64,000 nt of DNA, from contig OY783212.1 of the NCBI GenBank assembly GCA_963678705.1, positions 15,438,001 to 15,502,000 on the forward strand. The letters run 5' to 3'. This DNA is from Panorpa germanica. Taxonomy: Eukaryota; Arthropoda; Insecta; Mecoptera; Panorpidae. Made by a program: the position numbers and the translations under genes. Position 1 is the stretch's first letter, and each line of letters begins with the position of its first letter. Of this stretch, positions 1 to 8,000 are shown one piece after another. The notes beneath the pieces were generated by a model. It worked only from the letters and a program-made list of their open reading frames with translations. It was not told the origin of the DNA and ran no database searches.

Positions 1-781
1 CATTTCTTTCCATATGGAAATTGCGACTAGTTAATAAATCTAGCTTTCTACATAATATTGAGATTAGAATCATATCCCATTTGTCTACAGGCTCATCAAG
101 ATTTTTTAACGCTTGTAATTGCTGTTTAACTTGACATAAAAAAGCCCTTATAGCCATTGCAGTACCCTTCTGCATGTTTGGAATATCAAGTAATATATTT
201 ATATGATTAGTAATTAATCGCGCCTTATTATCATACCGCGCTAACAATAAATCAAGAGCCTCTTTATATGAGCTGTTCACAAGCGGCAAATTTATAATTA
301 TTGAGAGAGCCTCGTCAAGGAGATACTTTCTTAAATAAAAAAGTCTCTGTACATCGGACAGTGATGCATTATTGTGAACAACTGCTTGGAAGAGCTCATA
401 AAAGGGCCTAAACCTGGTTATATCCTTGCCATCGAAGGTTGGAATTTCCACCGCTGGAAGCTTGGATGCCACTAAGCTAGGACAAGTAGGCCTATTAACT
501 TCTTTTAACTTGGTGATGCTGGCATTTAACTTAGCTAAAATATTAAAGTATTTTTCTTCTACATCCTCGATGTCTTCATCATCCTGTTCATCAATTTCTA
601 AAATACTGGATTGCGTGAGCTCGTACGTGTGATAGGTAGCCATCAACTTTTCTTTCTTCGCCTCCAGCAGCTCTACCGTACCGGATTCGAGGGCCCTTGC
701 GTCGCTGACATAATTGTCCATTCTTGAAATCGAACCTTTTGCAGTCGTCCGCGCCGTTTTAAGCCTCTTCAACCCCTCCAT
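1..781 (-). CDS. BEL/Pao-type retrotransposon Gag, N-terminal part (runs off the window)
   Basis: Read on the minus strand from the ATG at 779-781, the frame stays open for 260 codons to the window edge. After an acidic, Glu/Lys-rich start (about residues 30-85) comes a region typical of the DUF1759 gag domain of BEL/Pao elements: LPAVEIPTFDGKDITRFRPF, then FYELFQAVVHNN, then SLSDVQRLFYLRKYL, then a stretch on short cohesion-type repeats. In this family the domain belongs to the capsid-forming Gag part of a Gag-Pol polyprotein; zinc knuckles, protease, RT and integrase would lie further left, outside the window. The absence of stops suggests a fairly young copy. It points away from the Polinton remnant, with its leader/LTR between. 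Family assignment rests on recognising the motif order; the sequence shows only the N-terminal part. Confidence 0.85.
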   Translation of the reverse strand, partial: MEGLKRLKTARTTAKGSISRMDNYVSDARALESGTVELLEAKKEKLMATYHTYELTQSSILEIDEQDDEDIEDVEEKYFNILAKLNASITKLKEVNRPTCPSLVASKLPAVEIPTFDGKDITRFRPFYELFQAVVHNNASLSDVQRLFYLRKYLLDEALSIIINLPLVNSSYKEALDLLLARYDNKARLITNHINILLDIPNMQKGTAMAIRAFLCQVKQQLQALKNLDEPVDKWDMILISILCRKLDLLTSRNFHMERN

Positions 782-1706
782 CTTGCTTAGATGATAAACT
801 CGTACTTGTATGTTAGATGAAACGTGGATGAGAAAACTAATCCAGCTTAATCCAGGAATTTAGCAATTTTTTAATAAATCGGTACTTGTAGATAATGATA
901 ATAGAATTGTACCTTGATGAGTAAAAAAGTATTTTACTCTCTTCTAGGTTCCTTGCACCCCTTTCCGTATAATAAATTTCTTGAACAATTTTTCTTGAAA
1001 TGTGAACATGTAGTATCCAAAATATATGTGAATCCGCTTAAATCAAGCGTTACATTACCCAATCGATGTCAATTGATGACTTGCCAGGCCGCCATAGGGT
1101 AAATGTAAAGAAATAGCTTGCACATGTGCCGATTACTACACAGATGTAACCTCAAAACACCACGAATTCACACGCGGTTAATAATGGTTTGTAAGACCAA
1201 ATTTGTTTTAATTCTCGAAGTGTAGATTCGCATTTACGAATTAAAACCTTCTTGAAATGTAATTGTAAAATCCAAATCCTCCGTGAATCCGCCAAAATAG
1301 AGCGTCCCAATTACCCATTCAATGGCAATCACCAAGGGGCAAATGTAAAAAAACGCCAAAAACACAATGTAAAACACACGCGGTTAATAAACTCGAAGGA
1401 TCGGCTTTGTAAGGCATCGAAGGACCAGCTTCGCATGTACGAAATAAAACCATGCGAGTATTTGTAGATTGAATAATTATTCAATTGTTTAATGATAAAA
1501 ATAATTTTACACTTTTTAATATAAATTTAACCACAAATTCTAATGATATAAAATGGTTGCGAAACATGCTACGACAGTGCAAAAGCCAAAACACGAGTGA
1601 CACGAATGCCATACGGCTGTAGCGTGCACAGCAGTCGTCGTTGTGTTGCCCAACACGTCGCTGTGTTGCCCTGAGTAAGATTTCTACCAGAGACAACAAT
1701 ACAATA
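782..1706 (-). repeat. Leader and probable 5' LTR of the BEL/Pao element
   Basis: This 0.9 kb lies directly upstream of the gag start on the minus strand and carries no credible gene. It contains an imperfect tandem duplication: about 980-1180 and about 1243-1390 share, in order, TTCTTGAAATGT, GTGAATCCGC, AATTACCCA/CATTACCCA with C-A-A-T-G nearby, GGGCAAATGTAAA/GGGTAAATGTAAA and CACACGCGGTTAATAA. Position between gag and the broken ATPase makes an LTR plus leader likely. The outer LTR edge is probably within about 1690-1735, where the minus strand reads TGTTGACATTC or TGTTGTCTCTGG, both starting with the TG expected of an LTR. No primer-binding site was identified and the 3' LTR is outside the window, so exact edges are not supported. 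Confidence 0.5.
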
Positions 1707-2153
1707 TTAAACTAGAATGTCAACAGAGACACATTTTATGTTCTGTGCTAATTTTGTACTGAACAAAGATAATTTTTTATGTCTTCCACTATAAAAATAT
1801 TTTTTAAACATATCTTGATCTTCTACTAAACAATCATCAAACACAACAACACTATCAGTTATACAATCTTCAACAGGAATAATATTTTCACAATTATTAA
1901 AATGCGAATCCACTGTATCTATCTCACTAAAAATTCTTTCTAATGCTTTATATATTTTTTGATTTAATGTTGTTGTATAAATATATAGACCTTTGAATTC
2001 TATAAAAGGTTGTGTAAGAAAATTAAATAATAACCATGTTTTACCACAATTTGAAGGACCACATAATAAACATCTTAATGGTTTTGGAAATATTCTTTTT
2101 GTGTTTTTCTGTTCTTCAAATATATAATCTTTTATTTGGAATACGTTAGTCAT
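1707..2153 (-). pseudogene. A32/FtsK-like genome-packaging ATPase, C-terminally truncated
   Basis: The 148-codon frame carries a P-loop, CGPSNCGKT (about residues 32-40), and a Walker B strand, VVVFDDC (about 102-108), followed by a GRHK segment near residue 124. This is the layout of the A32-like packaging ATPases of Polintons, adintoviruses and NCLDV. In those systems the enzyme pumps DNA into preformed capsids. Family members usually run to well over 200 residues; here recognisable sequence ends at about residues 125-135 and the rest reads into the BEL/Pao side. Loss of the C-terminal half, including sensor/arginine-finger elements, makes a functional product unlikely. The start overlaps the upstream structural gene by 8 nt (ATGACTAA), and the ATG is in the AATAAATG context shared by this cassette. 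Missing sequence could lie beyond position 1 if the retrotransposon simply interrupted the gene. Confidence 0.8.
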
Positions 2154-3063
2154 TTATTAAACAACAAAAATGTAAATATGTTATAATTCTACTAAAAATT
2201 TGACACTCATTTCCTTCTAAGTCATAAACATTTAAAATAATTTCTTGAAATTTATCAATTCGATCTGATATATCAATATAAATAATTTCATTTGGATTTA
2301 AAAAATGTCTTGCAATATTTGTATCTAATTTAAATACATAAAGTAAATTATCATCTTTATGTGAATGTGGATGTTTATCATGATTTGAATGACTTGATTC
2401 TACAATATTACAATGTATTTCATATAATTTATTATTAATAATTCTTTTTTCTTTAGGTAATATAAGAGGACCTTCTATAATTTTATTTTGTGGAATAATT
2501 CCAACTCCAATTATATTATTATTTCCAAATCCTATTATATTATTAATTTCCTTTGAAAATATTAATTTAACTGGACTATTAATTTTCACTTTATTTTGAT
2601 TAATAACATCCATTACAAATGAACCATGATCAAAAAATGTTTGAGTACTATGAAAACTTTTTTCTTTTGGTATTTCTCCTTCTGGTATAAAAGTTATATA
2701 ATTTAAAAAATCATCAGCATTTTTATTAGAAAAATCAAATACATGTTGATTATTTTTAATTTTAAATTCTTTAGTTTTTATTATAAAACTCATACGAGTT
2801 AAATATTGTATAATTTTTGTTTCTAAATCATTAATAGAATATATATTTGCATTTATATTACATGTTAATGAATAATATCCATATGTAGTTTCCCAAATAA
2901 TATCTATACTAAATTTTGGAAATTTGAACTTTGTAAAATTATTTATATCAATTAAATCATATTTAAAACCAGATACTCCAATTTTATATCTTTTCTGTGG
3001 ATCAAGATTAATTGGATTTTCAAATCTCAATTTGTTTCCAATAATTTTAATAAATTTCCCCAT
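2146..3063 (-). CDS. Polinton conserved protein, putative virion structural component
   Basis: A 305-residue, beta-strand-rich protein without predicted membrane segments. It opens with an INLDPQKRYKIGVSGFKYD segment (residues about 18-36) and closes with IIYIDISDRIDKFQEIIL (about 262-279) followed by VYDLEGNECQIF. From memory, this layout resembles a conserved family in invertebrate Mavericks with an N-terminal LDP-KKYE-IG motif and a C-terminal 'ID-LTL-I-D--G' strand pair, thought to be structural; I cannot confirm which capsid or fibre role. An internal His-rich stretch (about residues 222-237, SSHSNHDKHPHSHKDD) is unusual. The stop overlaps the ATPase start by 8 nt, suggesting coordinated expression of packaging/structural genes. 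The start context is AAATAATG rather than TAAATG. No internal stops. Function is inference; membership of the Polinton cassette is well supported by position. Confidence 0.6.
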   Translation of the reverse strand: MGKFIKIIGNKLRFENPINLDPQKRYKIGVSGFKYDLIDINNFTKFKFPKFSIDIIWETTYGYYSLTCNINANIYSINDLETKIIQYLTRMSFIIKTKEFKIKNNQHVFDFSNKNADDFLNYITFIPEGEIPKEKSFHSTQTFFDHGSFVMDVINQNKVKINSPVKLIFSKEINNIIGFGNNNIIGVGIIPQNKIIEGPLILPKEKRIINNKLYEIHCNIVESSHSNHDKHPHSHKDDNLLYVFKLDTNIARHFLNPNEIIYIDISDRIDKFQEIILNVYDLEGNECQIFSRIITYLHFCCLIND

Positions 3064-3901
3064 TATTTATTTATAAAAAAAGAAAGCCTTCGCAGTCTTT
3101 AGCAAATCTTACATTTTTGAAGTTCTTTATTATAAAATCCACCAATGACTTCTTCACCATTTAAATCTTTTATTTTATATGTTATTGGATTGGTATATAA
3201 AATTTTATGAATTTTAAATATTTCATTTGTCCAATTAGTTTCATATTTATTTGAAAATGTTGATTTGAATTTTGTTATTCTAACTTTATCACCAATTTTG
3301 AATTTTGAGATATTTTCATAAAATCTATCCCTATTGGGAGAGTATACAGTATTCAAAATATATTTTTCATTATCTTTATTAACTTCAAAGGGTTTCATTT
3401 TAATAGTTCGATGATAATCTTTATAATTATACTCTTTTATTAAAGTATCTAATATATTTATCCATTTAAAATTATTATTTGCTGTAAAATAGGGTTTCAT
3501 CTTACGATTCAAAGTACCATTAAATCTTTCAATAATTGTAGATTTTTCTTCATTTTCAGTGTGATACATTTTTATATTATATTTATCCAAAATTTTTATA
3601 AAATCTTTATTAACAAATTCTAAGCCTTTATCAACATGTAATAATTTTGGTTTTCTATTATGTAATAATGATTCAAAAGCTTTAGCAACTGATTTTCCTG
3701 TTTTATATTTTAATGGTTTAGACCAAACAAATTTTGAAAAAGTATCAATAACATTTAATATATATTTATAACCATTATTATCATCAGCATATTTTCTCAT
3801 TATAACTAAATCTGCAGCCCATAAATCATCTATTCCAAGTGTTATAACTTTTCTTCGTCTAAATTTTTTAATAACTGGTTTATGTAATTCAATTGCTTCT
3901 T

Positions 3902-4096
3902 TTAAAAGAACTTCAGAGTTTTTTTTTTTGTAGGGCTCCGAAGGAGATTCTTAATAAATTGACTTTTATTACTATTACAAATTTTACATTTTGCTGATAA
4001 TCTGTATTTATTATTTTCTGTTTTAATTGTTTTAATATCAATATTATCTGTTTTCTTTTTGCATTTTACACAATATACTCGTTCTGAGATATCCAT
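3902..4096 (-). CDS. Small C2C2 zinc-ribbon protein (DUF5679-like)
   Basis: The 64-residue product has two Cys pairs, YCVKC (about residues 8-12) and KCKICN (about 36-41), separated by a basic, polar stretch. It ends the ribbon with SNKSQFIKN. This matches the short zinc ribbons (DUF5679-like) often found in Polintons and adintoviruses, where it is frequently the N-terminus of a longer virion protein. Here, right after the ribbon, the frame runs into a palindromic repeat (coding LLRSP) and an 11-A tract (KKK), then stops. The protein is therefore probably truncated or re-ended by the repeat. ATG lies in the AATAAATG context. The 3' end overlaps the integrase frame, which sits in the -1 register of the A tract, so a slip there would fuse ribbon and integrase. 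Zinc binding follows from the four cysteines; a precise role is unknown. Confidence 0.65.
   Translation of the reverse strand: MDISERVYCVKCKKKTDNIDIKTIKTENNKYRLSAKCKICNSNKSQFIKNLLRSPTKKKTLKFF
3919..3929 (-). other. 11-A homopolymer at the zinc-ribbon/integrase frame junction
   Basis: On the minus strand eleven A follow CCCTAC. The zinc-ribbon frame reads ACA AAA AAA AAA ACT CTG; the integrase frame reads TAC AAA AAA AAA AAC TCT. Passing from the first to the second needs a -1 shift, which an A AAA AAA slippery run can in principle support. A one-base length change in the run would have the same effect, so a mutation or assembly error is an equal explanation. Confidence 0.6.
3930..3950 (-). 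repeat. Palindromic mini-repeat at the zinc-ribbon end
   Basis: The minus strand reads GAATCTCCTTCGGAGCCCTA, one copy of the short palindromic family (core CTCCTTCGGAG) scattered through the Polinton. It lies exactly where the recognisable zinc ribbon ends and before the A-tract leading into integrase, consistent with a rearrangement or insertion point. Confidence 0.6.
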
Positions 4097-4106
4097 TTAT
4101 TACAAT

Positions 4107-4168
4107 AAATAAATGCTCTCCGAAGGAGATTCTTTCTGAAAAAGCGCTGCGAAGCAGATTCTCTCTGA
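4107..4168 (-). repeat. Intergenic cluster of palindromic mini-repeats
   Basis: The spacer between the zinc-ribbon start and the membrane-protein stop holds three degenerate copies in a row. On the plus strand they read GCTCTCCGAAGGAGATTCT, then GCGCTGCGAAGCAGATTCT, then CTCTGAAAGAGCTTCT. Each has a short inverted repeat (CTCC/GGAG, CTGC/GCAG, CTCT/AGAG) around a GAA loop. The arms co-vary between copies, so base pairing is kept while sequence changes. Confidence 0.65.
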
Positions 4169-4176
4169 AAGAGCTT

Positions 4177-4629
4177 CTATTTTGAAGATGGTATTCCATT
4201 TATATTTGCTTTCTTTAAATATTTATCCAATGGAAAAAATTTAAGATTTTCAATAAATTCTGCTTCTTTAATATAAACATCATTTTCATTTATTATATTT
4301 GCTTTTATTTGTGTTAACATTTGATTATAAAATTTATAGGCCACTTTATACTCAGACATTTTTTCCTTAATTTGAATTTTTTTATCTAAAATTTCAATTA
4401 TTACTCCACCTAAACCTAATGCTGCTAATGGTATTAAAATTAAATCTGGTAATCCACTTGGTAGTGCTCCGAAGGAGAATCCAGATGCACTAAATAATAC
4501 TTTACTAATTGTTAAACCAATATCAATTTTTTGATAATAATTATAACTTTTTCTATATACATACATTCGTTTTTCAATATATGTTTTGGAGGAGATAATC
4601 TCCTTTGGAGAGCTCTGAAAGAGATTCAT
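4177..4629 (-). CDS. Two-helix membrane protein of the Polinton cassette
   Basis: A 150-residue protein with a charged N-terminal helix (about 13-36), two hydrophobic segments (about 38-52 and about 60-80, the second containing LILIPLAALGLGGVIIEIL), and a long charged C-terminal helix. Polintons and related viruses often encode small proteins of this shape, and the layout also recalls the SLATT class of two-transmembrane proteins, but I cannot assign a family. A palindromic repeat lies in frame in the turn between the two helices (coding GFSFGALPSG), and another covers the N-terminus (coding NLFQSSPKEIISS). Both insertions keep the frame. The ATG is in the TATAATAAATG context. Likely sites of action are a membrane or the inner face of the virion; this is inference. 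Nothing indicates a broken gene. Confidence 0.6.
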   Translation of the reverse strand: MNLFQSSPKEIISSKTYIEKRMYVYRKSYNYYQKIDIGLTISKVLFSASGFSFGALPSGLPDLILIPLAALGLGGVIIEILDKKIQIKEKMSEYKVAYKFYNQMLTQIKANIINENDVYIKEAEFIENLKFFPLDKYLKKANINGIPSSK

Positions 4630-4651
4630 TTATTATAAAAAATATTTTTTT

Positions 4652-5029
4652 TTATTGACTAAAAGTAATGTTATGTTTTTCGTATTTATCATTCATAATA
4701 GTTTTACCTTTGTATATTATTTTCAATAATTTTAAATCATCTGGATTATCAATTATTTTATTATATTTTTCTGGTAAACTCAATTTCTTCTTATTTTCAA
4801 GAGTTAAAATTATTCTATCTCCATATTTTGATGTTATCATTTTTGCATTCATAATGAGATATGGTATATTTAATTCTAACTCTAACAAATTTATGAAATT
4901 ATTATAAAGATTATTAATGTTATTCAATTTGTTTATTAATTCTTCTCTGGAGAGCTTTGAAAGAGATTCTATTTTGGAGAGCATTGAAAGGGATTCTGTT
5001 TTACAAAGCTCTGAAAGAGAGACGTTCAT
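4652..5029 (-). CDS. Small protein with possible OB-like C-terminal half
   Basis: The 125-residue frame starts at an ATG overlapping the polymerase stop codon as ATGA, suggesting linked translation or at least strong compaction. Residues 3-28 are three tandem copies of a degenerate ESLSxLSK unit, produced by three adjacent palindromic repeats at the DNA level. The C-terminal half has MNAKMITSKYGDRIILTLEN followed by KKKLSLPEKY, a pattern I associate with short beta-barrel/OB-like modules in insect mobile elements and DNA viruses, where a Lys-Tyr-Gly turn is followed by a strand and a Leu-Pro-Lys/Glu-Tyr end. If correct, it could bind single-stranded DNA next to the polymerase, but the fold is only inferred. 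The repeat-derived N-terminus probably is a late addition. Start context: TATAATAAATG. Confidence 0.55.
   Translation of the reverse strand: MNVSLSELCKTESLSMLSKIESLSKLSREELINKLNNINNLYNNFINLLELELNIPYLIMNAKMITSKYGDRIILTLENKKKLSLPEKYNKIIDNPDDLKLLKIIYKGKTIMNDKYEKHNITFSQ
4925..5024 (-). repeat. Three in-frame palindromic repeats at the start of the small protein
   Basis: The plus strand shows three units: CTCTGGAGAGCTTTGAAAGAG, TTTGGAGAGCATTGAAAGGG and TTTACAAAGCTCTGAAAGAG, each followed by ATTCTnTTTT or an equivalent end. They are in frame and encode repeated ESLS(x)LSK residues. They belong to the same family as the copies in the polymerase and in the spacers. Confidence 0.6.
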
Positions 5030-8000
5030 TTATTATAGAAAAATTCATCAATATTTTTATGACCATATGATAGTCTATTAAATTTATCAATTAAATATTT
5101 TTTATCATCATAAGGACTTAATCCAATTTTTTCTTCTTGAATAGTATATAATTGTAGCTTAAATGATCTTATACTATAACTAGATTCAATTGTCCTTTTT
5201 TGTTCAAATAGACAATCTTTATATTTATCAAATGTCATTTTCATAATATTAACTTTTTTAATTCCTTTACATATTTTCTTCTCATGATTATCAGTTCTAA
5301 ACGCATACATTTTTGATCGTAATCCACAATATTCTCTAATTGGAATACCATTATATTCATCTTTAAATAATCCTGGAATTTTTTTATTTTTTTGAGGTAT
5401 TTTATTAGGATGATCATCTGGATAATCACTTGTATCAAAATATTCAATATTATTTTTTATATCTTCATAAAAATCTTCTGTTTCTACATGTATGATAAAG
5501 GAATCTGTGTCAGTGCTTAATAGTTTAACTTTATCACCATATTTAGGTTTTAAATAGTTATAATAAAATTTATACATTAATAATTTTGATAGTTCAAGTA
5601 TAGTAAATCCACCAAATATAGGTTTATTTAATTTAACATAAACTTTTTTTCCATACATGAGGACAGTATCTTCATTTAATATACTTCTATCTTGATAATG
5701 ATTTGAATTTATCATTTTTTGCATAGCTTCTTCAGATTTAATTAATTTTACATTTAATCTATTTCTAACGTTTTCCATTTGTTTTCCATATACACTATTA
5801 TTCATTAATTTAAAGAAATCTTTTTCAAAATCATTTTTAGCATTTTGTCGTAATTTAGTATTTTTATCAATATATGGTTTTAACCAAGCTTTTTGTATAT
5901 ATTTAATACCTTTATTAATATTAAATAATTTAGCACCTTGTCTTATATATTCTTTTAATATTCTATAATCTATAATATAATTTTTTTTATTGTATAATGT
6001 GCACATTAATTTTTTATTCTCTTTTGATGGTTTTGATCCTAATCCAATATCAATCATTTGTTTTTGATATTCTGATAATTCATCATATTTTGGAGAATAG
6101 TGTTCTGGAGCTAATGCATAATCATCAAATTTATCATGTAATTCTTTTGGAATTCCTAAATTAACATCTAATATATATCCTATGTCCCCCTCATCATCGA
6201 TGCTCATTATATTTTTATTTTTTTTTAAATCTTGAATTTCTTCGTTTGACAGCCATTCATGATTAGATACTGGTAGTTTTTGAGACATTGCCCAACCATA
6301 TAAATTATTAGCATCTAAATACATTATATAACTTAAATTTTTTTTTGAATTATATATACCCTTTTCTTCAGCTTTTTCTTTTGATAATTTGATAACTTTC
6401 TCATACTTTTCATCATAGAAATAACAATTATTTGATAAAGCATAATTATTTGATATCATACTAATTCCACCGCGAATACCTTTTTCAGTAAATTCATACA
6501 TTTCTTGATCTTGATATAATTCTAATGTTTGTTTGGTATATTTTAATGAAGCTGAGTTAGCTAAATGTGGAGCACTCATAAAATAAACTGGATCTAATTG
6601 ATATTCTTTATAACACATATCTCTAAAATTATTAAATACATCATATAATAATATACTATCTAATCTTAAATATCTATCATGATATTCACCAAAAGTATCA
6701 ATATTAAAATGTTTCCAAAAGTCTTTGGCAAATTTATATTGTTTATCAGTTATTGTTTTACAATTTAAATTGGAATAAAATTCTTTAATATCTGGTAAAT
6801 TTAATGCATCGAACTTTTTATAATCATCAACCCATTCATATGGATAAACTCCTTTTTGTAATAAGAAAGCTTTTCCTTCTAATGAATAATTTTTATATCT
6901 TTCATTAAAATATTTAAAAGAACTATAATCACATATTTTTTCAATTTTAGTATTACAATATTCACAATCATCATATGCTATTATATTGCTTTTTGAAGCA
7001 TTTGGGGTCTCTGGAGTCTCTGGAGCCTCTGGAGTCTTGCAAAGCAGTATAGGATTTTTTAATTCTCGTTGTTTCTTACATTTATAACAATATCCAGAGT
7101 TAATATTTAATAAATTTTTAATTGCTTTATCTAATGAAACACCCATAAATGCTAATGTATCAATAAATCTTATTTCCATAAAACTTTGTATTATTGTTCC
7201 TTTTGGTGTTATTCTAAGTTTTTCCCATTTATATGTGCAACTATCATTTTTACATTCTATAGGAGATTCTTCTTCAAAGAGCTCTGTAAGAGATTTTCCT
7301 TCAAAGAGTTTTATAAGAGATTCTCCTTCGGAGAGATCTATAAGAGATTCTGTTTCTGATTCGCAGAGTTGCTTAGCAGTTTTATAGATATTTAGACATT
7401 TTAAACATTTTATTTTATTTTCTCCACACACTTCAAGTTTTGTTATACCTTCACATTTAGTACATTTTTCAAATAGGTTTTCACCTTTTCTTGATATTTT
7501 ACAATTTGAGCAATATATTGAATCTTGTTTTGTTTCATATTCATTTACCAAAACTCGTTTTGATAAATATTTATAATTTTCAGTTGTATCAGCAAGTATT
7601 TTAATATTTTCAGCTTCTTTGCTCAATTTTAAAATCCATTCAATAAATATTTTTGAATCATATTTTATATTATGTATTCCAATGGGTACAAAATTGGGTA
7701 ATTTTAAATTTAAATTACAAGATTTATGTGCGGCACCTCTAAATTTACCAGTTATGTGATCATGATCCCAAACTTTATTAGAAGGAAGACCTTCAAAATC
7801 TTTACCACAAATATGACAATTTGTTTGTGATTCAAATAATTTTATATCTTCTTCATTCCATTTCATAGGTTCATTTATTTTCTTTATTTTGTAATAATTT
7901 TTTGCCAAATCTGTTAAATCGTTATTAAATGTTTTCATTAATATATTAGAGTCTTTTTCTCTTCTCAAAATAGTTTTTTCATTTGTAGTAAAACAATAAC

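Larger units (their letters stand above)
3099..3950 (-). pseudogene. Polinton retroviral-type integrase core, no in-frame start for the full domain
   Basis: The open frame runs from just after a TAA at 3951-3953 down to 3099; the first ATG is only at 3798-3800. The catalytic core is recognisable: first Asp in LWAADL, second Asp in HVDKGLEF, and Glu in KSTIIERFNGTL with 33 residues between second Asp and Glu, plus VIDTFSKFVW. The C-terminal part (KIGDKVRITKFKSTF onward) matches the SH3/chromo-like tail of these integrases. The ATG at 3800 lies four residues after the first catalytic Asp, so translation from it would remove that residue. Codons upstream (KEAIELHKPVIKKFRRRKV) are typical integrase sequence, so the coding region truly extends further. 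The usual N-terminal zinc-binding part is missing. The frame overlaps the zinc-ribbon gene in the -1 register through an 11-A run. Either an indel/deletion has broken the gene or it is reached by frameshifting. Confidence 0.8.

Noticed and set aside
426..1102. Plus-strand frames at 426-632 and 914-1102
   Set aside because: The first lies opposite the convincing gag frame; the second is in the retrotransposon leader and has no motif.
4668..5447. Frames at 4668-4907 (plus) and 5241-5447 (minus)
   Set aside because: Shadows of the small OB-like gene and of polB in other frames; hydrophobic look comes from AT-rich composition.
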